Source: Clostridiaceae bacterium
GTDB taxonomy: Bacteria; Bacillota; Clostridia; Acetivibrionales; DUMB01
DNA: 64,000 nt
Direction: 5' to 3'
Assembly: GCA_012840085.1 (NCBI GenBank)
Contig: DUMB01000044.1
Span: forward strand, 20,723-84,722
Shown: in pieces, positions 19,584-30,482 of the stretch
Layout: every line of letters begins with the position of its first letter
Position numbering within the stretch: the first letter of the stretch is position 1
Translations under genes and position numbers: made by a program
Notes under the pieces: generated by a model
Databases searched by the model: none
The model's input: the letters and a program-made list of their open reading frames with translations, nothing else
Told to the model about the DNA's origin: nothing

Positions 19584-20138
19584 ATGCTGCCAACTCTCAT
19601 TGCAATTATCGCAATCCTTGCGCTAATTGTTTTATGGATAATCTCAACGCAGCGCAAATTGGTGGTGCTTAACGAAAATGTCTGCAATGCCATGAGTCAA
19701 ATCGGAGTGCAGCTGTCAGGCCGCTTCGACGCTCTAATGATTCTTTTGGATTTGACAAAAAGTTATGCCAGGCATGAAAGCGATACATTGATCGAAACAA
19801 TCAATTCAAGAAGAAGTGTTATTACGTCAAAATCCACACCGGATGATGTAGTGTACCAGGAAAGGATTATTTCAGATGCTTTGAACGTAGTCGCTGTGGT
19901 AGCAGAACTATATCCTGAATTAAAGACAAACCCGGATTATATCAAAGCCATGGATGCATTAGAAACCTTCGAAAACATGCTGCGCACAAGCCGTCTGATA
20001 TATAACGACAGTGTGACTAAACTGGACCGTGAAATTAGAATGTTCCCTGTCTCTATAGTTGCTGTGATGCTGGGCTTCCGGCAAAGAGGCTATCTGGAAG
20101 GGAAGGCTTCCAAGGTGGGAATGCGAAGTATGAATTAA
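19584..20138 (+). CDS. LemA-family protein, copy 2
   Basis: A 184-residue paralogue of the protein at 17483-18028, most alike around the LemA core (QRKLVVLNENVCNAMSQIGV) and the C-terminus (FPVSIVAVMLGFRQRGYLEG). The start is ATG 19584 behind AAGGAGGA. There is one N-terminal membrane helix and otherwise helices. It was probably made by duplication of the LemA gene with its promoter. It lies 194 bp upstream of the giant SLH protein gene on the same strand. A hairpin GGGC...GCCC near 20286-20298 lies in between. Confidence 0.84.
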   Translation: MLPTLIAIIAILALIVLWIISTQRKLVVLNENVCNAMSQIGVQLSGRFDALMILLDLTKSYARHESDTLIETINSRRSVITSKSTPDDVVYQERIISDALNVVAVVAELYPELKTNPDYIKAMDALETFENMLRTSRLIYNDSVTKLDREIRMFPVSIVAVMLGFRQRGYLEGKASKVGMRSMN

Positions 20139-20332
20139 ACTGCTCTATATATAAATCAATCAATGGAAATCAAAAGCCGGTTATTAATGCTTTAGATCAA
20201 CAGAGCAGTATTGGCACAACAAATAGAAAATAACCTGCTGCCAGCCCAAACCATGTGCAGCAGTTTATATAAATTTATATATAAAGGGCCTGATGCCCAA
20301 ATAAATAATAATCAAATGATTAGGAGGGTTTT

Positions 20333-23300
20333 ATGAGAAGACGAATACTAAGCTTACTATTAGTGGTTTGTGTGCTGGTATCCATGTTACCATTGCAGGC
20401 GCTTGCAACAGACACTCAGCAGACACTGTTGAGCAGTGAGCCGGCGGAAGAACTTCCTTTTTCCGATGTGGATAAAGGAAGCTGGTATTATGATGCAGTA
20501 GATTATGCATACAAACACGGCCTTTTCAACGGAACAAGCGGGAATACTTTCTCACCAAACGATGCCATGACAAGAGCAATGTTTGTGACAGTCATTGGCA
20601 GAATGGTAGGTGTGGATGTTTCCGAATACGAAAACAAAAGCACTTTCCCCGATGTTAAGGCAGATGCCTACTATGCCCCATATGTAGCATGGGCGGTAGA
20701 GCACGGAATTACAAAAGGCAATGGTGATGGACTTTTTGCTCCTGACGAGCCTGTAAATCGTGAACAGATGGCAACCTTCATTGCTCGTCTGTTTGATGCC
20801 TTTGGTTATACATATCCTCAGGAGAATGCGAAAGGCTCTCCAATTGACTTAGACAGTATTTCGGGTTATGCCAGGGAATACGTTCTTAAGCTCTGGGCAT
20901 GTGGCATGCTCAAAGGTGACAGTGCAGGCAATTTTAATCCCAAAAACAACGCCACCCGTGCAGAGTGTGCCACTTTTCTCATGCGTATAGATGAGCATTT
21001 GGTTAATATAGGCGTAAAGGAATATCCCTCAGATGAAGAGCCGGAGAAAGAGCCGGAAGAAGAGGAAGAACCGGTGATTATTCCCTCCATCGGTGGAAAC
21101 AATAACTATACTGTCACATTCCAGGATGGTGACCGTGTTATTGACAGAATTACTGTTGCAAAAACAAGCCGCTCAGCACTGTTCCTTCAGCATACAAAAC
21201 AGCTAAGGAAAATGCAATCTTTGTGGGCTGGTATACTGACAAAGAGTTGACCACCCCATTTTATAAGGACAACCCTGTCACAAGCGACATGACAGTTTAT
21301 GCAAAGTACACCGATTTGCTGGGTGAAACTTTAAACCTTACTTCCTTTGCCCTGCTGGATCAAAGCCCTGACCTGAGCTTTGAGATAGTCAAGACGGCTG
21401 ATGCTACAGTTGCACCGTCTGAGGCTTTCACCCTTATTCCTAAGGATGGATCTGACCTCATTCCTCTTAAATGGACAGTTAACGGTGATATTTACACTGT
21501 TACAGCTGACGGCGGTTTCAACAAAGGCTGTTCTTATGAGCTTAATCTGGCTGACGGCTACAACTTTAAGGACAAGCCTGACACTATTCGTACCGCTACA
21601 TTTACCATTAAAATGGAAGAAACTGAGAATCTCCAAATGAGTGATGATATTATATATATCCAGGATACAGATGAAATATCCTATGAAATTAGTGGTAAAA
21701 CTTATGAGGTGCTCACTCCAAGCCTTGTACCGGAAAGCGGTGGTGAATTTAACTATGCGGATGCAGGCAACTTACAGGTAGATGACATTATTTGTTTCTA
21801 CATAACAACAAGCCCTGAGATTAGAGATTATACAACCAGCAGCTACAGCAATGACCCTGAGGTCTATGTCAAGGTGGAGGCTGTTGATGGCACAACAGTT
21901 ACTTTTGGTGCAATTGATGCAGAGGATATGGATGCTCTTTATAAGATACCGGACAACTTCCCTATTCTCGTTGATGAACTTCCGGCTGGCGATGAAGGTA
22001 CGGTAAATATCAGTGCTTTAGACCTTGCAACATATAAACTTATTATGGGTGAAGCAGAAGGAACAGTTGAAAATGCAAAAGAACGCGTTAATGTCGGTGA
22101 CTTTATTTCATTATATGTTTCTACAGATAGCATTACCGGCGAGAGTGCGGTATACTTTGGTGAGGTTACTGCCTATGACAAATCAACCGGCACAATCACC
22201 TATAAGAAATCCTCTGCACAAGCCATTAAAGAATCCATGGACCTCTATGTCACTCCTGACATAAGCGGAGATGATTTAATCACACCTGAAGAAAAAGAAG
22301 AAATAGAAGAACAAATCTATGAACAGGTACAGGCAAGCAATTTTGCCACCGAGGCAGCATTTATGCTTGCAGATTTGGCTACTAAAACTGACGGTTTCCG
22401 CAACATGGACAGCGTTCAGGTTTTCTTTAAAGATGAGAAGGGAAATCCCCTCCCTGAAGAAGAAATTGCGCTGCTTAATTTAGGTGGTTCCTTTGAGCTC
22501 ACTGACGACGTTGAATTAACCGTTGAACTTATAACCCGCGGAGACCAGCTCCACTTTAAAGACGGTGTGCAGCTTGCTATTGGTATTGACGCTTCCTTTG
22601 AGGTAGAAACCGAAGATGATGGAAAAATCGTTATCGACCTTTCGGCTACTTTTGTTGAAGAAGTTTCTTTAGGCTTTAATGTCAAAGGAGACCTTGTGTA
22701 TAAAGAAATTCTTGGCTTTATTCCTATTCCCATAGGCGTTTCCGTAAATGCCGGTTTAGACGTTAAAAACTACATAGCAGTATCATTCAATATAAACATC
22801 TACACTGTAGAAAAAGAAGATGAAGAAACCTGGGACAAGGTAAAGAAGCTGCTCAATGATACCAAGGTTGGCGAAATACTTGACAAAATTGAAGAAATAC
22901 AGAATAAAATCGACCAGGCAAAAGGTACAGCCGAGCAACTAATAGGATATGCAAAAGAAATAGATGAGCTCTGGAAGTTAGTGCCTGAAGATGCAACCAA
23001 CAAAGAAGAGTGGGCAGAGCTTGGAAAAGCTTTAGGCAAAACCAACATAACCAAAGACCTTATGGACATGATGAATCTTGCAACTGATACCAGTTTAGGA
23101 GCAGAGGCCTATGCAGAGTCTGTAAATGACCTGATGCAAAAATACAGCGAAATGCTCCAGACAGAAACCGACTGGGTTAAAATTGTAGATAAGGAAATGT
23201 TCAAAAATGAAATTTGCGTATTCGGTGTTGCCATTAAAACAAGCGTAAGCTTTGTTGTACGTTTGGATGTCAACATCGCTATGGGCTCATTCCTTGAATA

Positions 23301-26300
23301 TGAAGTGGGCAAGCGCTATAACTTCTGGTTCAAGATTGGATTGTTTAAACCTAAAGCAGGCACCGAAACCATGGATTTGCTTGACGAACGCTTTGCCTTC
23401 CAGTTCTATGTAATGGGCAAGCTGGGCGCAAAAATGGGCATTGCCGCATCTATTGAAGCCGGCATAGGTTCAGCAGAAATAGCATCTGTAGGAATTACCG
23501 CCGAACTTGGACCTTATATTAAACTATACGGTTTCTTCATTTACGAATATGAAAAAATGAGGCCGGCAAATACCAGCAAGTGGGAATACCAGGAGCGTAT
23601 GGCCGGTGCACTCTACTTTGAATTTGGCTTATACATTATTGTGTCCTTTGACGCGGAAGCTTTAGGACTGTTTGAATATAGCTATGATTTCCTGGATGAA
23701 GAATACCCGCTGGCTCACGCAGGTGAAAAGCGATACCAGTATGCCTTTGCATATGAACCGCAACCGGATGAAAAGGTCCGCATTGTGGATGAAGACGGCA
23801 ACAGCACCAACGGCATCACAATGAAGATACCTGACAGTATTCTTGCGCTTTCTTATGTAGACTTAGATACAGGAATTTTAGGCAGCGAGGCTTACTCTCC
23901 TGATAATTACAATATAACATTCTCCAACCCTAATTTCTCCATGGACGAGAATGGTATAATCAGTGTTAACGTACCTGAAGGCGTACAGTATATAGAATGT
24001 GACGCTACAATAACTTATCTCCACAAAAAGCTTGCATTCAGCAAATATGACATGAGCGTGACTGTTCCATTAGTATGGACCAATCTTAGCAGTAAAGAAC
24101 TTGTGGAATACTTCACTGCAAGTGTAAGAGTGGGTAATGATGAAGACGGTTACCAGACCATTTGGAGCAAGCGCGTCAAGAAAAACGAAGAATTTGACTT
24201 GCCATCAATTGATACAGTTAAAAAACTTATCAATTACTCAAATTATGACTATGAAGGCACAAATATGAAGTACGAAAGTATTTCAGATTACAGTGTTCCA
24301 AGTACAAAGAATCTTAGAATTTACACTGATGCGACCTATAATATTGAAGTGACATACAAAGATTACAGTGTTACTGTAACAGGTATAGAGCAGGCAGACG
24401 GCACAAAGATAAACAAAACTTATACAACCAGGTATGGTAAGGCCTTTGACTTCTCAGACCTTGCTAATACAGGCACGAATGTACAAGGTACAACCCCTGA
24501 GAACACGGCATTTACCAAGTTTGCTACACTGACTGCTGAAAAACCACAGGAAGATATAGGAAAAGGAGAGCTCCCGACCTATGACCTTACAGCGCCTGTT
24601 GAAGGTAAACTTGCCATTGCAATTGCTCAAAACAAGGTAAATCCGGTGGCAATCTATGTTGATGATTCTATCACAGTAACCTTCCAATTCGACGGAATTT
24701 CTCACCCGGACGTGATTCAAAAGATTAAGAAGGGTACGGAGCCTGACATTGCCCGGATTGATGAAATCGTATCTGAACAGGGCATGGCAATTAAAGCAAC
24801 TTCTCCTGCTCTTGGCAGGTTGTTCGCAAACACAAGATATACAGTTAATTGCGGAGAACTGACTGGTCCGGCAGCTACCATATCCTTCGAGGAAAACGGC
24901 GGCAGCGAAGTTGCAGATATCACAAAGATAGTGGGCAGCATAATCGGCACCCTTCCAACACCAACGAGAGCAGGATACAACTTTGATGGCTGGTACACTG
25001 ACCCAGGCCTTACCACAGCTTTTGCTGAAAGGAAAATGCCATCTGAGAGCATCACCCTCTATGCAAGATGGACTGCAGCAAGCTATACTGTAACATTGAA
25101 TGCAAATGGCGGTTCCTTTGGCGGAGACGAAAACACAAGGACCATAAATGTTATCTACGGCAGCAGCTATGGAACACTTCCAACACCGGCACGCAGCGGC
25201 AAGAGCTTTGCCGGCTGGTATACCGCAACTGAGGGCGGAACAGAGGTTAAAGCTGATACTATTGTCCAAATCCCAGGCAATCATACGCTCTATGCCCGTT
25301 GGGTGGATTTAAAAGTAATAGACAAGAGTGCAATTATCTTCGCACCTGTAACAGCAACCTACCAAAGAGGTGTAGGGGTTCCTGCAGAGTATGCATTAAG
25401 CGAAGATTACGCACACTTAGGTTTAGACGGCTTTACCTTTGAATATCGTCTGCAGAGCGATCCGGATGCAGAAATAGATGTTCCTGTCGTGGCAGGCACC
25501 TATGATATGGTTGTCAAGAGAGCGGCAGACAACACCTATGCTCAATTTGAGTACAGATACACAGCCGTTGTACGGATTAATAAGGCAACAAGAACCCTTG
25601 ACACCGTAAAGCTTGATGTAAAAAGAGCAGGTTACACCTTCCTGGATTTGAAACCTAACAGTGATGTAATGAATGAATTAGACATAAGTCCTAAGGCTAA
25701 GTTTACCTATAATGCTATCAGAACAGACGGCAAATTACTCTACCCTGCCGACAGTGGCAGCAGTAAACCCGGTTCAAGCTACGTTGGCGGACTTAAGCCT
25801 GCGACTGACTACTATGTCACTATTACAGTAACAGATGATCCTAACTATGAGGATGCAAGCTCTGAGAAAGGTTATACTGTCAGAACTTTAGACGCTCCCA
25901 CTGAATCATGGCTTAATCATACCGAGTCATTGGATACAAGTTCTTCAGTAGTATACATCAGCACTCCGGGTCAGCTTGCGATGCTTGCAAAAGAGATAAA
26001 TAGCGGTAATCTTGACGGCAAGGGTTTAACGTTTGTATTGACAAATGATATTGACCTGACTGGTTACAGGTGGGAACCAATTGGGCATGAAGAAAATGCT
26101 TATGATGTTTATTACTTCAAGGGTATATTTGACGGCGCAGGTCATACTATTAGAGGGCTATATGTAAAAAATCAAGTAGATTATGAACAGTATCAAGGAT
26201 TATTTGCTTTATTGCATGATGCAACTGTTAGAAATCTAATAATTGAAGAGTCATATATTGGAGGAAATGGAGGAGAAGTAGGTGGTATAGCCGGCAATGT

Positions 26301-27066
26301 TATTGGAGCTACTTTAATCGAAAACTGTATCACTAATATAACTATCGACTGTTCGAATTCGGTAAACGGCGGTATAGTCGGCTACTTGGACAGCAGTACA
26401 GCAATCATTAAGAACTGCGTAAACTATGGCAATATTGCTGGTTATGGCTATGTAGGCGGTATTGCCGGTAGTATTTGGGCTGGCACCGTTATTAACTGCG
26501 CAAACTATGGTAAGATCAGCGGCCAATTAGATGTTGGCGGCATCGCCGGTCGTTCGTCAAACGGTACTATCATAAACAGCGTTAACTTCGGTGATGTCGA
26601 ATCTGTATATATAGGTGGAACACCAAAAAATACAGGTGGCATAGTCGGAGAAAATGAACGTAAAGGTGCCTATGTTTACAACTGCTATACTACAGGTACT
26701 GTAAAAGGCTCGGGGACATATGTAGGTGCAGTAGTGGGCAGAAATACCGGTGACGATGGAAAGGTAAATCAATGTTATTACCTGGCAGGTTCTGCAACTT
26801 GTGACGGAAATAGCCGTAACGGCCTCGGCACCGAGAAAGGTTCTGTTACCGATGGAGATAAGGGCTACCAGGTTGCGTCATTTACTTCTGCTACATCTGC
26901 TTTAAGCAGAGATTGCAATTACGGAAGAGCAAATCTTATGACTGCTCTTAATAACTATGTAGATGCTTATAGAAAAGGAAATTCCGGTTCCGGCATTGCA
27001 GACTGGGTTGAAGGTGAAAACGGATATCCTGTTCCAAAAGGACTTCCAACTTATACTCAAAAGTAA
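20333..27066 (+). pseudogene. Giant SLH / InlB-repeat / GLUG surface protein with one frame break
   Basis: ATG 20333 follows TAGGAGGG and opens a signal peptide. Three SLH domains (about residues 41-100, 105-163, 170-222) should bind secondary wall polymer, followed by an acidic Pro/Glu linker. The frame then shifts at a run of five A's (21160-21164). With six A's it would read on as VAKNKPLSTVP into VGWYTDKELTTPF, completing an InlB-type repeat. The second open frame (to 27066) continues for about 1,950 codons. It has a large unassigned central region, two more InlB-type repeats (about 24880-25305; DGWYTD, AGWYTA), and GLUG-type repeats near the end (VGGIAG, NGGIVG, TGGIVG; 26280-26750). The restored protein would have about 2,240 residues. 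It is probably an adhesin or S-layer component. Apart from one indel it looks intact, so phase variation or a sequencing error is possible. Confidence 0.82.
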
Positions 27067-27117
27067 GAATTAAATAAACTTGTTGTGCCAGGAAATGAGA
27101 CAGCGCAGCAGGTTAAA

Positions 27118-27155
27118 AGAGGGCTTCCCCTTTGGGAAGCCCTTATCTATTTATT
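27118..27155 (+). terminator. Terminator of the SLH/GLUG gene
   Basis: GGGCTTCCC and GGGAAGCCC form a 9-bp stem around CTTT, followed by TTATCTATTTATTT. It lies about 55 bp after the stop codon. Confidence 0.85.
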
Positions 27156-27160
27156 TACAG

Positions 27161-27221
27161 TCATGACAGGGTGTCATGACAGGGGACGGTTCCGTGTCTT
27201 GTTCGGAACGGTTTTAACTGA
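27161..27221. repeat. Degenerate GGGGACGGTTC palindromic element
   Basis: TCATGACAGGG is repeated twice, followed by GACAGGGGACGGTTCCGTG and an imperfect reverse copy ending GGAACGGTTTT. It is related to the well-formed element at 29469-29548. Elements with this core are scattered in many clostridial genomes. Confidence 0.6.
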
Positions 27222-27452
27222 CTTGGCCGGATCTGGATCAATGAGACAGAATGATACCGGGCCCGTTCCATGGCTTGATGAAAAAGGCGTAGAAATGACA
27301 ATATAAGCCTACCCTGTCATCCATATCCTGTATTCCTTAACAGAGTACAATTTTGTAGCACTTTATTATGTTTTTGTCATATTGTAACTGATAAATTGAA
27401 TTGGTAAGATTAAAACCAGGTGATAAATATTTTAATTGGAGAATATAAGACA

Positions 27453-27668
27453 ATAAAAAAAGTACTTGCATTATTGTTTATCTGTATTATGTGCGTATCT
27501 GTTATCACGGCTTGTTCACCAAAAAATACTGAACTAAAGTCTGAACCTAAGACAGATGCACTAGACTCAGGTACAAAAGATTCAGAAACAAAACCAGCAG
27601 ATCAGCTGCATGCGAGGCAGAATTCAAAAATAAATGGAAAAGTTTTGTTACTGAAAACTAATGCATAG
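27453..27668 (+). pseudogene. N-terminal remnant of a sugar-binding lipoprotein
   Basis: A lipoprotein signal peptide (KKVLALLFICIMCVSVITAC) followed by a charged linker, then nothing recognisable before a stop. The natural start position reads ATA (27453-27455), 10 bases after GGAGA, so ATG has probably mutated. In this setting it looks like the leader of an ABC-transporter solute-binding protein whose body is gone. Confidence 0.55.
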
Positions 27669-27790
27669 TAATTTTAAATAGTATACACTTTAAAAATTTT
27701 ATGAGATGACCAGAGGAATTAAAAACTTTTGTCATCGCTTTTTCTTAAAATAAGTGATTTTCACAAAATAAAGAATTGGGGATTGGGATT

Positions 27791-27886
27791 ATGAGCCAAA
27801 CAGTAAAAATAGAATCTGTAGTTAGTAAAAGAATATGGTGATTTCAGGGCTATTGACAATGTCAGCCTTGAGATAAAACCGGGCTG
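27791..27886 (+). pseudogene. Remnant of an ABC-transporter ATPase N-terminus
   Basis: About 30 codons. After a frame change near 27830 the reading EYGDFRAIDNVSLEIKPG matches the opening strands of sugar ABC ATPases, just before Walker A. The rest is deleted. Confidence 0.5.
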
Positions 27887-27975
27887 TCTACTTCTCAAGT
27901 CATGGAAAGCATTGACTACATGCTTCAAGGCTGTATCAACGCTGTAGAAGAGTTGGCAGTCGATTCCGGGTTTTA

Positions 27976-28610
27976 GAAGTAAATGCGTTGGCACTTCAAA
28001 TGAATCCCCATTTTTATATAATACCCTGGATTTGATAAAATGGAACGCAAAGCTCGGAAAAAACAAGGAGGTATCCGAAATTGCAGTACAGTTCTGTAAA
28101 CTGCTGAGACAGATAATCGATAATAAAAGCGAATTTGTTACGGTAGGCTATGAACTGGGTCTGATATCTGCTTATGTAAATATCCAGAAGAAGAGATACG
28201 AACAGCTTGAAGTCAGACTTGAACTGGATGAAGAGATTAACAACAAGTATATCCCCAAGCTGATACTTCAACCACTGGTTGAAAACGCAATAGTCCATGG
28301 CATGGAGAATAAAATTGGTAGCGGCAAAATCAGCATTTCAGCACGCCAAAAAGACGGGTATCTCATTTTTACCGTTGTTGATGACGGTTGTGGTATGACA
28401 TCCGAGCAACTTAATTTAGTAAGGAACTTAAAATATGAAAGGAAATTAAAATCTGACGGTATGTACCGTATTGGTCTGAGCAACATCGAGAGTCGCGCTA
28501 AAATGTACGGTGATGAATCTTGTGATCTAAATATAAACAGTGTTGAAGGTGTAGGAACTACAATTATATTACGGCTAAAAGAAATAACGGGGGTTGAAAC
28601 AGATGATTAA
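27976..28610 (+). pseudogene. C-terminal part of a YesM-type sensor histidine kinase
   Basis: The kinase core is kept: LALQMNPHF with its phospho-acceptor His, the N-box LILQPLVENAIVHGM, the G-box DDGCGM and a final IGLSNIESRAKMYGD. The sensor and membrane part is missing, and a run of five T's (28011-28015) breaks the frame right after the His motif; six would restore HFLYNTLDL. The end overlaps the start of the response regulator remnant by 8 bp, as in working yesM-yesN pairs. Confidence 0.8.
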
Positions 28611-29417
28611 ATTAGTCATTGTGGAATATGAAAAAATGCTGCGGCAGGAATTATGCCTGGCAACTCCGTGGAATGAACTCGACTGTGAGGCGGCTGGAGA
28701 AGCTTCCAACGTTATCGAAGGGGAAGTCTGCATCTTAAAACTACAACCTGACATTGTAATTACAGATATTCACATGTCTCAAATATCCGTACTTGAAATG
28801 ATTGAACGCGTTAAAGACAAGGTAAACTGCCAGCACATCATTATCTCGGGCTATGACGAATTTGAGTATGCAAAGCGGGCAGTACATTTGTGAGTTAAAG
28901 ATTATCTTCTTAAACCTATTGACGACGATAAACTTATGGAAACTTTAGGCCAAGTTGTAAAGGCAGTGCAGGAACAGCGGGAAAACGAAAAAGTAATGAG
29001 TATGGTAGAACGGTGGGAAATACCGTCAGGAAACGGAAGCAGCATATGGGCAAATAAAGGGGATGTTCTTGACAACTACCTGGAAAAAGCTATCTCCATT
29101 ATACGCGAACAGTATATGAACAATCTTAGCCTTAAATCAGTGGCCGATCAGCTTTATATAAGTGAAAGCTATCTTGCAAAATTATTTAAGAACAGAATGA
29201 ACTATACTTTTTTAGAGTTACTCACCTTATACCGTATGAAAGAAGCAGTAAGATTGCTTGAACAAAGCGATTAAAAATATATCAGATTGCTTTGAGAACC
29301 GGATACAAGGATACCAGATACTTCAGCAATGTCTTTCGGAAAATTGTCGGTGTAAAGCCCGCCGAATACAGAAACGGTTACCGCTTGACCCCCGGAAATA
29401 TCCTGAACCAGTTGTAA
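28603..29417 (+). pseudogene. YesN-type AraC-family response regulator, inactivated
   Basis: The receiver domain (with VITDIHMSQ) is followed by KRAVHL-stop-VKDYLLKP. The TGA at 28891-28893 stands where family members have Gly (GGA), so it is a nonsense change. A single base is missing at about 29271 within the AraC helix-turn-helix. Restoring it gives [19 protein letters not shown] and [19 protein letters not shown], the second AraC helix-turn-helix. Two separate lesions in one gene argue for real decay. Confidence 0.83.
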
Positions 29418-29468
29418 ATTATTGCTTAGATTGTAAAACAGGGTTATTATTAAGATAGGTTAAGTTAA

Positions 29469-29548
29469 GACAGGGGACGGTTCTGTGTCCCTGTCTTATG
29501 GCAGGGGACACAGAACCGTCCCCTGTCATGCACAGAACCGTCCCCTGT
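29469..29548. repeat. GGGGACGGTTC palindromic element, two and a half copies
   Basis: GACAGGGGACGGTTCTGTG... (29469-29495) is followed after 5 bases by its near-perfect reverse complement (to 29527), then by a third half copy (29531-29548). It lies directly between the YesN pseudogene and the IMPase-family gene. It can form a long hairpin and may also end transcription. Similar elements in clostridia are thought to be mobilised small repeats. Confidence 0.75.
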
Positions 29549-29581
29549 TATGCTCACATGTATAGAAAGGAGAAACTAAAT

Positions 29582-30358
29582 ATGCTCACAAAAATTATAG
29601 ACATTGTAAGAGACGCAGGAAAACTAATTATAAATGCAGATGATATGCAAATTACATCAAAAGAGGGCGCATTTAATTATGTGACCAAATATGATGTGAT
29701 GGTACAGCAATTTCTTTTTAAAAAGCTTAAAGAAATACTGCCTGAGGCGAAATTCATAGGCGAAGAAGGCAATACCGGGCCTATGAAAGCCGGGGATGGC
29801 TATTTATTTATTATTGATCCCATCGATGGTACAACCAATTTTATTTGTGATTATAGATTAAGCGTTATCTCTGTCGCTCTCGCCCATGACGGTGAACTGG
29901 TTTTAGGCGTTGTCTACAACCCGTATATGGATGAAATGTTTTACGCCGAAAAAGGAAAAGGCGCTTATCTTAACGGCAGGAAACTTCAAATAAGAGACAG
30001 ATCGCTTAGTGAAGGAATTTTATCTTTTAGTTCATGCCCATATAACAAAGAACTTCGGGAACCGGTTCTCAGACTGGTAAGAGAACTGTCCTACCACTCT
30101 ATGGACATAAGGGAAATAGGCACTGCAGCTCTTTCCATCTGCTATGTTGCAGCTAACAGAAATGTAATGTACCTTGCCCTTACGTTATCTCCTTGGGATT
30201 ACGCAGCAGGGACAGTAATTGTACGGGAAGCCGGTGGAGAAGTGCTGACGGTACAAGGTGTAGATATTGACATAAACAAAAAAAACTCGCTGGTTGCATC
30301 AACCAAAACCGCCATGAAAGAATTTTTTGAAATAGCCAAAGAACAGCTTCAAAAATAG
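29582..30358 (+). CDS. Inositol-monophosphatase-family phosphatase
   Basis: A 258-residue Mg2+-dependent, Li+-sensitive-type sugar or inositol phosphate phosphatase. ATG 29582 lies behind AAAGGAG; a longer reading would pass through the palindromic repeat. The metal-site motifs are all present: GEEGNTG (Glu pair), DPIDGTTNF and the C-terminal WDYAAGTVIVREAGG. Length matches the family. Substrate cannot be assigned; candidates are inositol-1-phosphate, fructose-1,6-bisphosphate or PAP. Confidence 0.88.
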   Translation: MLTKIIDIVRDAGKLIINADDMQITSKEGAFNYVTKYDVMVQQFLFKKLKEILPEAKFIGEEGNTGPMKAGDGYLFIIDPIDGTTNFICDYRLSVISVALAHDGELVLGVVYNPYMDEMFYAEKGKGAYLNGRKLQIRDRSLSEGILSFSSCPYNKELREPVLRLVRELSYHSMDIREIGTAALSICYVAANRNVMYLALTLSPWDYAAGTVIVREAGGEVLTVQGVDIDINKKNSLVASTKTAMKEFFEIAKEQLQK

Positions 30359-30420
30359 ATTGCCATGCATTTTATTATATGATATGCTAAAATAAGTAAT
30401 ATATTAAATTTTGTTAACAA

Positions 30421-30466
30421 TGGCGTTAATATAGGGAAATCCTGTATTGGCGCTTTTTTATTTTCA
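30421..30466 (+). terminator. Terminator after the IMPase-family gene
   Basis: An imperfect stem (GGCGTTAATATAGG with CCTGTATTGGCGC) ends in TTTTTTATTTT. It also covers the leader of the next gene, 17 bp before its start codon. Confidence 0.6.
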
Positions 30467-30482
30467 AAGGAGTGATGCAGGC

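Larger units (their letters stand above)
27067..27452. other. 386-bp region with terminator and repeat remnant
   Basis: Holds the terminator of the giant surface protein gene, a degenerate copy of the GGGGACGGTTC palindrome, and a stretch (27078-27090) sharing AACTTGTTGTGCC with the dispersed repeat at 36760. No gene is seen. Confidence 0.5.

Noticed and set aside
24454..25284. A 276-codon open frame on the minus strand
   Set aside because: It lies fully inside the coding frame of the giant SLH/GLUG protein, is rich in Cys and Ser as antisense frames often are, and has no ribosome site.
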